Shown here: positions 8,763-17,321 of the stretch, piece by piece
Layout of the letters: each line of letters starts with the position of its first letter
Numbering within the stretch: the first letter of the stretch is position 1
From: Actinomycetota bacterium
GTDB lineage: Bacteria > Actinomycetota > Acidimicrobiia > Acidimicrobiales > Ilumatobacteraceae
NCBI GenBank assembly: GCA_015767405.1
Contig: JADWMG010000008.1
Location: 1-41,507, forward strand
Direction: 5' to 3'
DNA length: 41,507 bases
Program-made: the position numbers and the translations under genes
The notes under the pieces: generated by a model
What the model was told of the DNA's origin: nothing
What the model saw: only the letters and a program-made list of their open reading frames with translations
Database searches by the model: none

Positions 8763-8948
8763 ATGGCCAAGAAGGCACTCATCAACAAAGCAAATGCGAA
8801 GCCGAAGTTCAAGGTTCGCGCCTACACACGTTGCCGCCGCTGCGGCCGCGCCCGTTCGGTTTACCGCAAGTTCGGCCTCTGCCGCATCTGCCTGCGTGAG
8901 CTTGCTCACGCAGGTGAGATTCCCGGCCTCACGAAGTCGAGCTGGTGA
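8763..8948 (+). CDS. rpsZ: 30S ribosomal protein S14, zinc-binding type
   Basis: S14 is a late-assembling head protein of the small subunit. The 61-residue length and the two CxxC pairs (CRRC and CRIC) mark the short zinc-ribbon form. Residues [20 protein letters not shown] precede the ribbon. Four bases separate it from rplE. No zinc-independent paralogue is in the window. Confidence 0.97.
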   Translation: MAKKALINKANAKPKFKVRAYTRCRRCGRARSVYRKFGLCRICLRELAHAGEIPGLTKSSW

Positions 8949-8960
8949 GGAGACACTCTT

Positions 8961-9362
8961 ATGATGACTGATCCCATAGCAGACATGCTGACCCGGGTTC
9001 GTAATGCGAACACGGCCAAGCACGACGAGGTTCGTATGCCCTCGTCCAAACAGAAGGTTGCGCTCGCCGAAGTCCTCCAAAAGGAGGGTTACATCGGTGA
9101 GTTCGAGACTGCACCCTCACCGCGCGGTGTTGGCGATGTCCTGACCATCCAGATGAAGTACTCCGATGATCGTGATCGCACGATCATGGGTTTGCGTCGC
9201 ATCTCGACTCCCGGCCTGCGCGTGTACAGCGGGGCTACTTCCGTGCCGCGCGTGCTCGGTGGTCTCGGTGTTGCTGTCCTGTCCACCTCTCATGGCCTCA
9301 TGACCGACCGCGAGGCGCGCAAGCGCAACGTGGGCGGCGAAGTCATGTGTTACGTCTGGTGA
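8961..9362 (+). CDS. rpsH: 30S ribosomal protein S8
   Basis: S8 is a central 16S rRNA binder and, in E. coli, the repressor of the spc operon. The 133-residue product starts [20 protein letters not shown] and ends with the conserved [17 protein letters not shown] ribosome binding site overlaps the gap after rpsZ. Either of the adjacent ATGs (8961, 8964) could be used. Confidence 0.97.
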   Translation: MMTDPIADMLTRVRNANTAKHDEVRMPSSKQKVALAEVLQKEGYIGEFETAPSPRGVGDVLTIQMKYSDDRDRTIMGLRRISTPGLRVYSGATSVPRVLGGLGVAVLSTSHGLMTDREARKRNVGGEVMCYVW

Positions 9363-9386
9363 TCAGGCGAGGAAGAGAGCGCATTC

Positions 9387-9929
9387 ATGTCTCGTATCGG
9401 TAGCGCACCTATCACAATTCCAGCCGGGGTCGACATCGATGTCGCCGGCCGCACAATCTCGGTGAAGGGCCCGAAGGGCACGCTCGAACGCGTCATTCCC
9501 GGCACTATCACCATCAGCCAAGAGGGCGACACGCTCCAGTGTGAACGCCCGAATGACGAGAACAAGACCAAGGCCATGCATGGGCTCACTCGCAGCCTCG
9601 TGAACAACATGGTGATCGGTGTCACCGAGGGTTTCAAGAAAGAACTCGAGATCGTCGGAGTCGGCTATCGAGCGGAGGCCCAGGGCCCGAACGGTCTGCG
9701 TCTCAATCTCGGATTCAGCCACTCGGTCGATGTCAAGGCGCCCGAAGGCATTGCCTTCGAGGTGCCACAGCAGACACAGGTCATCGTCAGTGGAATCGAC
9801 AAGGAAGTCGTCGGCCAGGTGGCCGCCAACATCCGCAGTATTCGCAAGCCCGAGCCCTACAAGGGTAAGGGAGTCCGGTACGCCGGCGAGCGAGTGCAGC
9901 GCAAGGCCGGTAAGGCCGGAAAGAAGTAA
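9387..9929 (+). CDS. rplF: 50S ribosomal protein L6
   Basis: L6 lies near the GTPase-associated centre. The 180-residue product has [16 protein letters not shown] at the start, the [19 protein letters not shown] motif between its two similar domains and the C-terminal signature [15 protein letters not shown]. Normal length; preceded by a purine-rich ribosome binding site (GGAAGAGAG). Confidence 0.98.
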   Translation: MSRIGSAPITIPAGVDIDVAGRTISVKGPKGTLERVIPGTITISQEGDTLQCERPNDENKTKAMHGLTRSLVNNMVIGVTEGFKKELEIVGVGYRAEAQGPNGLRLNLGFSHSVDVKAPEGIAFEVPQQTQVIVSGIDKEVVGQVAANIRSIRKPEPYKGKGVRYAGERVQRKAGKAGKK

Positions 9930-9940
9930 CGGAGCGTCTG

Positions 9941-10309
9941 ATGAGCAAGATCGCCCAAGCACGTCGCACTGGCCGCATACGCCGCCATCGCCGCGTTCGC
10001 AAGAAGATTCACGGAACCGCCGCCCGACCTCGTCTGGCAGTGTTCCGTTCCAATCGTCATCTTTCGGTGCAAGTCATCGACGACGATGCCGGCACCACGC
10101 TGGTAGCCGCGTCGACCCTCGAAGCCGACCAGCGCTCCGCCGGCACCGGCGGCAGCGTCGATGCAGCCACACGTGTTGGCCAACTGATTGCGGAGCGCAC
10201 GAAGGCCGCTGGCATCGAGCAAGTCGTATTTGATAGAGGCGGTTTCGCCTACCACGGCCGTATCGCCGCCGTGGCGTCCGCAGCGCGTGAAGCAGGTCTG
10301 GAGTTCTGA
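9941..10309 (+). CDS. rplR: 50S ribosomal protein L18
   Basis: L18 binds 5S rRNA with L5. The 122-residue product has the basic arm [20 protein letters not shown] and [13 protein letters not shown], then ends [19 protein letters not shown] and AAREAGLEF, as in the family. Its TGA overlaps the rpsE ATG by one base. Confidence 0.97.
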   Translation: MSKIAQARRTGRIRRHRRVRKKIHGTAARPRLAVFRSNRHLSVQVIDDDAGTTLVAASTLEADQRSAGTGGSVDAATRVGQLIAERTKAAGIEQVVFDRGGFAYHGRIAAVASAAREAGLEF

Positions 10310-10935
10310 TGGCATTCCCAAGTAACAATCCTCGTGACGGCCGCGGCCGTGACAGCCGTGACGGCGACGATGGTGGGCTGCGCGAATCGCGCGTCATCAC
10401 CATCAACCGCGTCGCCAAGGTCGTCAAGGGTGGTCGCCGGTTCTCGTTCACCGCACTCGTTGTGATCGGTGACGGCAACGGCAAGGTTGGCCTCGGCTAT
10501 GGCAAGGCCAAGGAAGTTCCACTCGCTATCCAGAAGGGAACAGAGGAAGCCAAGCGCAACCTCTTCGAAGTCCCGATGGCAGGCAGCACGATCATTCATC
10601 CAGTCCTCGGAACCACTGGTGGTGGCCGGGTCATGATGAAGCCGGCTGCCCCAGGTACCGGAGTCATCGCTGGTGGCGCAGCCCGCGTCATCCTCGAAGA
10701 GGCTGGAGTGCACGACGTGCTCTGCAAGTCGCTGGGATCAGCCAATCACATCAACGTTGCCCGAGCCACAGTCGCCGGACTCAAGTCGCTGCAGCGTCCC
10801 GACGAGGTCGCGGCCCGCCGCGGCATCCCCGCTGACGAGTTTGTGCCCAAGGGTCTGCTCAACGCCTACAACGAACGTCAGAAGGCTCGCTCCGGCGCGG
10901 CCGACACACCTGTCAGCACCGGTGGTGGCTCATGA
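10309..10935 (+). CDS. rpsE: 30S ribosomal protein S5
   Basis: S5 contributes to decoding accuracy and the mRNA entry site. The 208-residue product has a Gly/Arg/Asp-rich N-terminal extension (about 25 residues), then [19 protein letters not shown], the [15 protein letters not shown] motif and the [18 protein letters not shown] segment. It overlaps rpmD by four bases. Confidence 0.97.
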   Translation: MAFPSNNPRDGRGRDSRDGDDGGLRESRVITINRVAKVVKGGRRFSFTALVVIGDGNGKVGLGYGKAKEVPLAIQKGTEEAKRNLFEVPMAGSTIIHPVLGTTGGGRVMMKPAAPGTGVIAGGAARVILEEAGVHDVLCKSLGSANHINVARATVAGLKSLQRPDEVAARRGIPADEFVPKGLLNAYNERQKARSGAADTPVSTGGGS

Positions 10936-11123
10936 GTGAAGCAACCATTACGGTGACGCAGGTCAAGTCGTCGATCGGTACGAAACCAAAGCACCGTGGC
11001 ACACTGCGCGCTTTGGGGCTCGGCAAGATTGGCTCGTCCAACACGCTGCCGGACCGCCCAGAAATCCGTGGCATGATCGCCCGGGTTCCTCACCTGATCA
11101 CGGTTTCCGAGAAAGAGAGCTGA
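10932..11123 (+). CDS. rpmD: 50S ribosomal protein L30
   Basis: A 63-residue short bacterial-type L30, a small 23S rRNA-binding protein. [19 protein letters not shown] and [17 protein letters not shown] are diagnostic. It is coupled to rpsE by an ATGA overlap and separated from rplO by two bases. Confidence 0.96.
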   Translation: MSEATITVTQVKSSIGTKPKHRGTLRALGLGKIGSSNTLPDRPEIRGMIARVPHLITVSEKES

Positions 11124-11125
11124 TC

Positions 11126-11638
11126 ATGAAGGTCCATGAGCTCGCGCCGGCCTCCGGTGCCAAAAAGAGTGCCAAGCGTGTCGGTCGTGGAACCGGCGGC
11201 AAGGGCGGTAAAACCGCAGGTCGCGGCACGAAGGGCCAACGCGCCCGTAATACCGTCGCCCGTGGTTTCGAGGGCGGCCAGATGCCGCTCAAGCAACGAG
11301 TGCCGAAGCTGAGAGGGTTCAACAACCCGTTCCGCGTCGAATATCAGGCAGTGAACCTGCACACGCTTGCCGAGCTGGTCGAGACGACGGGCGAAACAAC
11401 TGTGACGCCCGAAGTACTGGTGGCACAAGGCGTTGTACGCAAGAAGTCTTTCGTGAAGGTGCTTGCCCGGGGTGAGATTTCGACAAAGGTCGATGTGCAC
11501 GTGCACGCAATCTCGAAGTCGGCTGAATCCGCTATCACCGCCGCTGGCGGTACGGTCACGCTGATCCAGCTTCCGTTCAAGGAAGAAGGCAAGGCTGGTC
11601 GTCCCGCAGTGAAGGGCAACCAGTTCGCCAACCGCTGA
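11126..11638 (+). CDS. rplO: 50S ribosomal protein L15
   Basis: L15 is a late-assembly large-subunit protein. The 170-residue product begins MKVHELAPASGAKKSAKRVG, followed by RGTGGKGGKTAGRGTKGQRAR and GFEGGQMPLKQRVPKLRGF, both family signatures. The C-terminal part is about 20 residues longer than the E. coli protein. A 60-bp gap then leads to secY. Confidence 0.97.
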   Translation: MKVHELAPASGAKKSAKRVGRGTGGKGGKTAGRGTKGQRARNTVARGFEGGQMPLKQRVPKLRGFNNPFRVEYQAVNLHTLAELVETTGETTVTPEVLVAQGVVRKKSFVKVLARGEISTKVDVHVHAISKSAESAITAAGGTVTLIQLPFKEEGKAGRPAVKGNQFANR

Positions 11639-11698
11639 TTCGCCAGTGATTTCCATCCGCCCGACCGCACAACGCGCAGTGACAAAGGAGCCATCAGC

Positions 11699-13021
11699 GT
11701 GATCTCGAATCTGCTGAACATCTTCAAGGTCCACGACCTTCGAAACAAGATTCTGTTCGTTGTTGCAATGGTCGTGGTGTATCGCCTTGGCGTCGCTATT
11801 CGTGTGCCCGGAGTCGACCCGATCGCCATCGAGCAACTTCGCGAGTCAGCGGGGGAACAGGGCGCGCTCGGCTTCTTGAATTTGTTCTCGGGTGGGGCCT
11901 TCGAGAGCTTCTCGATCTTCGCGCTCGGCATCATGCCCTACATCACGGCGAGCATCATCATGCAGGTGCTGGGTGTCGTGATTCCCAAGCTCGAAGAGCT
12001 TCAGCAAGAGGGTGCTGTTGGCCAACGCAAGATCACGCAGTACACCCGTTACGTAACCATTGGCCTGGCAACTCTGCAGGCCACGGGGTTGGTATTCATC
12101 TTCGGAACTGGCCGTGGTACGGCGTTCTTCTCCGCGGCAAGCGCGGCGCCAACAGTGCCTTTGCTGCCTGATGGCGTCTGGCCGCGTGGTTACCTGATCA
12201 TTCCGACTCTCGTTTGCGGTACGGCTGTTCTGATGTGGATTGCCGAGCTGATATCTCAGCGAGGAATCGGCAATGGCATGTCGATGATCATCTTCGCTTC
12301 TGTTGTGGCGTCGTTGCCAGGCGGTTTCTGGGGCATTCTCCAGCTCAACAAGGTGTTCTGGTTCGTGGCGATGGTGCTGCTCACCTTTGGTATCATCGTT
12401 TCGGTTGTCTACGTCGACCTTGGGCAACGGCGCATTCCGGTGCAGTTTGCCAAACGTGTGGTCGGCCGCAAGATGATGGGTGGACAGAACACCTATATTC
12501 CGCTGAAGGTCAACCAGTCCGGCGTTATCCCGATCATCTTCGCCAGTTCGATACTGCTGCTTCCGGTCATTCTGTCGCAGTTCCTCGGTTCCGGTGAAGG
12601 GTGGCGAGGCGAGGTTGCGAGCTTTGTCGATCAGTACATCGTCAACCCGCAGAACTGGGTATACATCACGCTCTTTGCCCTGATGATCATCGCGTTCGCC
12701 TATTTCTACAACTCGATCGCCTTTGACCCAGTGCGCCAAGCCGACCAGCTGCGCCGCCAGGGCGGCTTCATTCCGGGCGTGCGCCCCGGGCCGCAGACCG
12801 AGCGCTATCTCGCCAAAGCCGTGAACCGGATCACGCTGCCCGGTGCCGTGTTCATCGCGATCATCGCGATTTTGCCATACATCTTGTTGATCATGGCCGG
12901 CATCAACTCGTTCGGGTTCGCCGGCACGAGTGTGCTGATCTCGGTCGGCGTTTCGCTCGAGCTGATGCGCCAGATCGACAGCCAGCTGACACTGCGCAAC
13001 TACGAGGGATTCCTCAAGTAG
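11699..13021 (+). CDS. secY: Protein translocase subunit SecY
   Basis: SecY is the pore of the Sec translocon in the cytoplasmic membrane. The 440-residue product has ten hydrophobic segments and typical motifs: YRLGVAIRVPGVD after helix 1, the plug-region stretch FSGGAFESFSIFALGIMPYI, QRGIGNGMSMIIF, and the PVQFAKRVVGRKMMGGQNTY cytoplasmic loop. The GTG at 11699 is preceded by AAAGGAG at ideal spacing. It is the penultimate gene of the spc-type operon, eight bases before adk. Confidence 0.97.
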   Translation: MISNLLNIFKVHDLRNKILFVVAMVVVYRLGVAIRVPGVDPIAIEQLRESAGEQGALGFLNLFSGGAFESFSIFALGIMPYITASIIMQVLGVVIPKLEELQQEGAVGQRKITQYTRYVTIGLATLQATGLVFIFGTGRGTAFFSAASAAPTVPLLPDGVWPRGYLIIPTLVCGTAVLMWIAELISQRGIGNGMSMIIFASVVASLPGGFWGILQLNKVFWFVAMVLLTFGIIVSVVYVDLGQRRIPVQFAKRVVGRKMMGGQNTYIPLKVNQSGVIPIIFASSILLLPVILSQFLGSGEGWRGEVASFVDQYIVNPQNWVYITLFALMIIAFAYFYNSIAFDPVRQADQLRRQGGFIPGVRPGPQTERYLAKAVNRITLPGAVFIAIIAILPYILLIMAGINSFGFAGTSVLISVGVSLELMRQIDSQLTLRNYEGFLK

Positions 13022-13028
13022 GTCTGCA

Positions 13029-13688
13029 GTGATCCCCGGCGCCCGCCTCATAATCCTCGGGCGACAGGGTGCTGGCAAAGGCACGCAATGTGTGCGGTTG
13101 TCCCGGCACTTCGTCGTACCCCACATCTCCACTGGAGATATGCTGCGCGCCGCCAGTCGAGAGGGCACAGCGCTCGGTCTGAAAGCAAAGAAGATCATGG
13201 ACGACGGTGGCCTCGTAGGGGACGCTGTGATGATCGGGCTTGTCGATGAGCGTTTGGCAGCTGCCGACGCTCTGACGCGTGGCTACATCCTCGACGGGTT
13301 TCCCCGGACGATTGAACAGGCAGATGCGCTCGACAGGATTGCCGGAGAACGTCCCATTGACGTGGTGCTCGACCTCAACGTGCCGCGTGAAATCGTGTTG
13401 CAGCGGATCTCCGCTCGCCGCGTCTGTCGTGACTGCGGTACCAACTACACGGCGACCGGCAACGATCCGGACCCGTGGATCTGTGACGTTTGCGGTGGCG
13501 ATGTGATGCAACGCGAAGACGACACGCCCGAATCGGTCAACCGGCGTCTCGATCTCTACGAAGAGCAGACGTTTCCGTTGATAAAGCACTACGGCGATCA
13601 GAACCGCCTGGTGGTGATCAACGGCATCGGTCACCCCGACGACGTCTTCGATCGTCTGGTCAAAGCCGTCGACGCAAATCGCAACTGA
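13029..13688 (+). CDS. adk: Adenylate kinase, zinc-LID type
   Basis: Catalyses ATP + AMP to 2 ADP. The 219-residue product has the P-loop GRQGAGKGT near the start, the AMP-binding stretch HISTGDMLRAA, DGFPRTIEQADAL, and a long LID with two Cys pairs (CRDC and CDVC) that should bind zinc. The GTG start is eight bases after secY. In most actinobacteria map follows adk; here the next feature is palindromic repeat A2. Confidence 0.96.
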   Translation: MIPGARLIILGRQGAGKGTQCVRLSRHFVVPHISTGDMLRAASREGTALGLKAKKIMDDGGLVGDAVMIGLVDERLAAADALTRGYILDGFPRTIEQADALDRIAGERPIDVVLDLNVPREIVLQRISARRVCRDCGTNYTATGNDPDPWICDVCGGDVMQREDDTPESVNRRLDLYEEQTFPLIKHYGDQNRLVVINGIGHPDDVFDRLVKAVDANRN

Positions 13689-13689
13689 T

Positions 13690-13757
13690 AGCCAAAACCA
13701 CGTTTGTATGTGGTTTTTCGGTCAGGACGACCAAAAAATTACATACAAACGAAGAAT
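13690..13757. repeat. Palindromic intergenic repeat family A, copy 2
   Basis: A 68-bp element between the convergent adk and lipoprotein genes, the same length and orientation as 1904-1971. The outer arms are CGTTTGTATGT (13701-13711) and its complement (13741-13751). Relative to copy 1, a G-C pair in the arm is replaced by T-A on both sides. The stem can continue inward through two G-U pairs, five T-A pairs and GGTC/GACC around a five-base loop. Flanks AGCC.AAACCACG and ACGAAGAAT are also shared with copy 1. Confidence 0.85.
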
Positions 13758-13769
13758 TGATGGCGAAGA

Positions 13770-15206
13770 CTAGAAGCCGATGATGGTCAATGACTTGATC
13801 GAGGATGTGAACGCGTCGCTCGCTGGGTCGAACTGATCCAAGAAGTTGACTCCGAGCGAGGACTGAAGCTCGCCCGGTTCACTCGTGATGGTCGATCGGG
13901 ACACGTCGAGCCAGATCGAATCCGGATCAGACGAGATGAGATTGGCGGTTGTGAAGTCGACGCCGTCACCCTTCTCGATATCGATGGATGTCAGCGTGGC
14001 GGTAGTTGGGTCGAGGACACGAAGTGGCGCATCCTCTCGCCAGTCCATGATCCAGAGTCGATCGTCCAAGAACCGCAAGTCGGCCTGGGTGAGCGACGAG
14101 ACGGAGGTGATGTCATCATCCCCGTCGCCCGAGTCATACGCGACTGTGTCGCCGCCGAGCGGCCACACATTGACGATCGAGTTGGTCGCGAGGTCGAATT
14201 CCACGATTCCTCCCAGTGCCGCCGACGGGGACTCGCTGTCCCAATGAACGCCGAATGCACTGAAAATCCACCAGAGGCTGCCATCGCCCTCGACGTAGGT
14301 GCCGTTCGAGACCTTCGGTTCGACGAGTCTGAGAACGTCTGGGGCTCGGTCGAGTGGAATGGGTTCTCCGGTTTCGGTCACCGCGTACTCGTTGATTTCC
14401 TCAGGTGCCAGCAGGTCACTGAGGTTGATCTCGGCATCGGAACCGCACCACTCCACCAACGGCTCGATTTCACCTGTAATGGCATCGAGTGTGGCTGGCC
14501 ACCCGTTACTGAGACCGGCGAGCGTGCCGTCGCTGAGGACGAGCTCGTCTCTGATGTCGCCCGTGCAAGTGGTTCCATCGTCGGTAGTGACTTCGTACGG
14601 AAGGCTTTTGAATTCGTTCCCAGCGGCGCCGGTTGAGGAATCGAAGCTGAGGTACGTGACATCGTCAGGGTCAGCGAAGCTCTCGCGTGTCACCCAAACT
14701 GTCGTATCAGCGCCACCGATTAGTTCGAAGGCGATCACATCAGTGTCGTCGTCTGTTTCGCGATCGGTGCCGAGCTGAAGAATCTCGACGCCTTCACCCG
14801 AGGCGAGCTCGACCTTTCCGATACCGACCTCATGCGACCAAGACTGGCCGTCGATCGTCGTGGCGGTCAGTACGTAGGCGCTGTCACCAATCAGGATCGG
14901 TTGGTTTTGGCGGTCTGTGAACTCAACACCGTCCATCGCTAGATCTCGGACCTCGTCGGTCGCACGGTCGATCGCGTACAGCCCGAGTTCGGGCGAGAGG
15001 AGCGAAACAACAGGGCCGTTGATTGGTTCACCGTCGGCCGTGCTGTCGTTCGTGTTAGCGGCTTCTAGTGATCCGTTGCTCTGCGTTTCGCTACTTGACG
15101 TATCGACCGGGTTATCGGAGCCGCCAGAACCGCTGGATTCTCCGCCACCGCACGACGCCGTGGCAATCATCGCGACGGCACACGGAAGGGCGAGTCGAAT
15201 ACGCAT
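13770..15206 (-). CDS. Putative secreted lipoprotein, propeller-like
   Basis: A 478-residue protein beginning RIRLALPCAVAMIATASCGGGE after the start Met: a signal peptide ending in a lipobox Cys followed by Gly. A Ser/Gly/Asn linker of about 50 residues precedes a long domain with recurring short hydrophobic-strand patterns (GLYAIDRATDEVRDL, GKVELASGEGVEIL, GIVEFDLATNSIVNVWPLGG). These recall a beta-propeller, though I cannot assign a family. It lies alone on the minus strand between adk and a TetR gene, in place of map. ATG 15206 puts the signal peptide at the N-terminus; ATGs at 15218 and 15263 are less likely. Confidence 0.75.
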   Translation of the reverse strand: MRIRLALPCAVAMIATASCGGGESSGSGGSDNPVDTSSSETQSNGSLEAANTNDSTADGEPINGPVVSLLSPELGLYAIDRATDEVRDLAMDGVEFTDRQNQPILIGDSAYVLTATTIDGQSWSHEVGIGKVELASGEGVEILQLGTDRETDDDTDVIAFELIGGADTTVWVTRESFADPDDVTYLSFDSSTGAAGNEFKSLPYEVTTDDGTTCTGDIRDELVLSDGTLAGLSNGWPATLDAITGEIEPLVEWCGSDAEINLSDLLAPEEINEYAVTETGEPIPLDRAPDVLRLVEPKVSNGTYVEGDGSLWWIFSAFGVHWDSESPSAALGGIVEFDLATNSIVNVWPLGGDTVAYDSGDGDDDITSVSSLTQADLRFLDDRLWIMDWREDAPLRVLDPTTATLTSIDIEKGDGVDFTTANLISSDPDSIWLDVSRSTITSEPGELQSSLGVNFLDQFDPASDAFTSSIKSLTIIGF

Positions 15207-15322
15207 GGAAACGACCATAGATCGATGGCGATTGGGGATGCTGCGAATAGTGCTGAACGTCATGTGCGTCTCGAGGACGCTCCACTGGCGCGTAAGTGTC
15301 GTCGCTTGGTCATAATCGTGTG
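15207..15322. promoter_or_regulatory. Divergent lipoprotein/TetR intergenic region
   Basis: 116 bp between divergent genes. On the plus strand CATAAT (15311-15316) lies six bases before the TetR ATG and is a good -10 box for a leaderless transcript. A 15-bp quasi-palindrome with GCGTC and GACGC arms (15266-15280) sits mid-region and could be the regulator's operator. Both assignments are motif inference. Confidence 0.35.
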
Positions 15323-16060
15323 ATGGTCGATACCGAACCGGTGACGACGAAGCGGCGGGGGCGCCCTCCCGCTTCTGACTCGACTGAAACGCGTCGGGCG
15401 ATATTCGACAACTCTCGCAGGTTGTTTGCCGAACGCGGCTATGGCGAAGTGACGAACAAGGAAGTGGCCTCGGCCGCTGGTATCACGACTGGGGCGCTCT
15501 ACCACTACGTCGATTCGAAGCTTGACCTCTACGTCGAGGTGTACCGAGACCTGCAGGACCGCGTATATGGCCGATTCAACGAGGCTGTCGATGCCTCCGA
15601 CACGTTTCTGGGAAAGCTCGAGGGGATTCTCGAGGCGGCGAATGCGATGAACGAAGAGGACTACACGCTGGCTTTGTTAGTCGGCACGGTACGCGCCGAC
15701 ATGCGGCGATTCCCGGAGATCAGGCGTCGACTGGCGCAGAGCGTTCGGCGACGCGATCGCTTCTTCGCTGACATCGTCGACGTGGGCGTGGCAACTGGCG
15801 AAATTGCACCCGAGTACCGAGACTCGTTCGCCGAGCTGATTCGGATCCTGCTGATCGGTCTGACAGAGGGCGGGACCGAATCGGTCGTGGTCAGAATCAG
15901 GGATTTGTGTGAGCAGACACTGGAGCGCCGCCGGTTTTTGCTGACACAAACCTTCGGCTCGAGCAGAATCGGCCCATTTCCAGCTTGTTTGACAGCCCTA
16001 GCATACGTATGGCGAAATCCAGGGGATCTCACCCGTGGTTCTCCGAAAATGCACCGCTAG
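15323..16060 (+). CDS. TetR-family transcriptional regulator
   Basis: A 245-residue one-component regulator. Residues 10-60 are the TetR DNA-binding domain: RRAIFDNSRRLFAERGYGEV, then the helix-turn-helix NKEVASAAGITTGALYHYVDSK. The remainder is a helical ligand/dimer domain of unknown specificity. It is divergent from a lipoprotein gene, a common arrangement for a local regulator, so it may control that gene and itself. No Shine-Dalgarno precedes ATG 15323; a GTG at 15296 would add nine residues but would start upstream of the likely -10 box. Confidence 0.88.
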   Translation: MVDTEPVTTKRRGRPPASDSTETRRAIFDNSRRLFAERGYGEVTNKEVASAAGITTGALYHYVDSKLDLYVEVYRDLQDRVYGRFNEAVDASDTFLGKLEGILEAANAMNEEDYTLALLVGTVRADMRRFPEIRRRLAQSVRRRDRFFADIVDVGVATGEIAPEYRDSFAELIRILLIGLTEGGTESVVVRIRDLCEQTLERRRFLLTQTFGSSRIGPFPACLTALAYVWRNPGDLTRGSPKMHR

Positions 16061-16144
16061 CATGACTCGTCGGCTTGTTCGCAGGCCGCGGCGCTGTGCG
16101 TCGCAAGCAATTCGTCATGTCCGTAGCGTCAGCACCTCGCTGTC

Positions 16145-16396
16145 GTGCCCCATCCCGGTGAGGAGAAGCCCCTGCCAAAGCCCAAGGAAGATGCGATCGT
16201 GCTGGAAGGCAAGATCCTCGAATCGCTGCCGAACGCCATGTTCAAGGTCGAACTTGAAAACGGCCATGCAGTCTTGGCACATATCTCCGGAAAGATGCGG
16301 ATGCACTACATCCGTATTCTCCCCGGCGACAAGGTGCAGGTGGAACTCACCCCATACGACCTCACCCGAGGTCGCATTACGTACAGATACAAATAG
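16145..16396 (+). CDS. infA: Translation initiation factor IF-1
   Basis: IF-1 occupies the 30S A site during initiation. Core residues [20 protein letters not shown], the [18 protein letters not shown] loop and [14 protein letters not shown] are diagnostic. The GTG at 16145 yields 83 residues with no Shine-Dalgarno before it. A strong GGTGAGGAG (16157-16165) lies inside that frame, six bases before an in-frame CTG at 16172. Starting there gives 74 residues, close to the family's usual 72-73. The true start may therefore be CTG; the longer frame is listed conservatively. rpmJ follows 20 bases later. Confidence 0.93.
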   Translation: MPHPGEEKPLPKPKEDAIVLEGKILESLPNAMFKVELENGHAVLAHISGKMRMHYIRILPGDKVQVELTPYDLTRGRITYRYK

Positions 16397-16416
16397 TAAG
16401 CAAGTAGAGAGCAACC

Positions 16417-16530
16417 ATGAAAGTACGACCCAGCGTCAAACCGATGTGCGATAACTGCAAGGTGATTCGTCGCCACCGTCGCGTCATGGTCATCTGCACA
16501 AACCCCCGCCACAAACAGCGGCAGGGCTGA
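16417..16530 (+). CDS. rpmJ: 50S ribosomal protein L36, zinc type
   Basis: A 37-residue large-subunit protein. It reads [20 protein letters not shown] and continues to NPRHKQRQG. The CxxC pair with the later Cys27 and His32 forms the C+ zinc site. Basic throughout; in the standard infA-rpmJ-rpsM order. Confidence 0.97.
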   Translation: MKVRPSVKPMCDNCKVIRRHRRVMVICTNPRHKQRQG

Positions 16531-16542
16531 GGAGCTACATCA

Positions 16543-16923
16543 ATGGCACGTATTGCCGGAGTCGACATCCCCCGCGAAAAGCACGTGGATATCTCGCTCA
16601 CCTACATCTATGGAATCGGTCTGTCGACCTCGCAGAAGATCTGCACGGTCCTCGAACTGGACCAAGACACCAAGGTGTCTGATCTGACTGAGGGCGAGGT
16701 CAACCAGATCCGCACATACATCGATCAGAATCTCGTAGTCGAGGGCGACCTGCGTCGTGAGGTCCAGGGCGACATCAAGCGCAAGGTCGAAATCGGCTGC
16801 CTGCAGGGTGTCCGTCACCGCAAGGGCCTGCCCGTTCGCGGTCAGCGCACCCACACCAACGCTCGTACCCGCAAGGGCCCGAAGCGCACGGTTGCCAACA
16901 AGAAGAAGGCAGTGAGGAAGTAA
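16543..16923 (+). CDS. rpsM: 30S ribosomal protein S13
   Basis: S13 bridges the 30S head to the 50S subunit and P-site tRNA. The 126-residue product has [20 protein letters not shown], the helix-two-turn-helix [11 protein letters not shown] region, and the basic end [23 protein letters not shown] overlap with rpsK (one base) and a GAGGAG ribosome binding site are present. Confidence 0.97.
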   Translation: MARIAGVDIPREKHVDISLTYIYGIGLSTSQKICTVLELDQDTKVSDLTEGEVNQIRTYIDQNLVVEGDLRREVQGDIKRKVEIGCLQGVRHRKGLPVRGQRTHTNARTRKGPKRTVANKKKAVRK

Positions 16924-17318
16924 TGGCCAAGCCAACAGCGACTCGGCGTCCACGTAAGCGCGATCGCAAGAATGTCAGTACAGGCATCATCCACATCAAG
17001 AGTTCGTTCAACAACACGATTGTCTCCATCACCGACACCGAGGGCAACGTCATTGCCTGGGCATCGTCGGGAGCGGTTGGTTACAAAGGCAGCCGCAAGA
17101 GCACGCCGTTTGCCGCTCAGCAAGCCGCCGAGAAGGCCGGCAAGGCAGCCATCGAGCACGGCATGCGTCGCGCTGAAGTACAGGTGAAGGGCCCGGGCTC
17201 CGGCCGCGACACCGCAGTTCGTTCAATCCAGCAAACCGGCATCGAGGTCACGTCGATCAAAGATGTCACCCCGGTTCCATTCAATGGTTGCCGGCAACCG
17301 AAGCGTCGGAGGGGCTGA
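16923..17318 (+). CDS. rpsK: 30S ribosomal protein S11
   Basis: S11 lies on the platform near the E site. The 131-residue product shows [20 protein letters not shown], the [15 protein letters not shown] segment and the ending [18 protein letters not shown]. Normal size; three bases separate its stop from rpsD. Confidence 0.97.
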   Translation: MAKPTATRRPRKRDRKNVSTGIIHIKSSFNNTIVSITDTEGNVIAWASSGAVGYKGSRKSTPFAAQQAAEKAGKAAIEHGMRRAEVQVKGPGSGRDTAVRSIQQTGIEVTSIKDVTPVPFNGCRQPKRRRG

Positions 17319-17321
17319 GTC

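Noticed and set aside
11846-13198. Long open frame on the minus strand opposite secY (450 codons)
   Set aside because: It mirrors secY codons, has no recognisable domain or start signal, and secY is certain.
13690-16144. Transposase or integrase carrying the adk-infA insertion
   Set aside because: No such gene or terminal inverted repeats at both ends; only a lipoprotein and a TetR gene are present.
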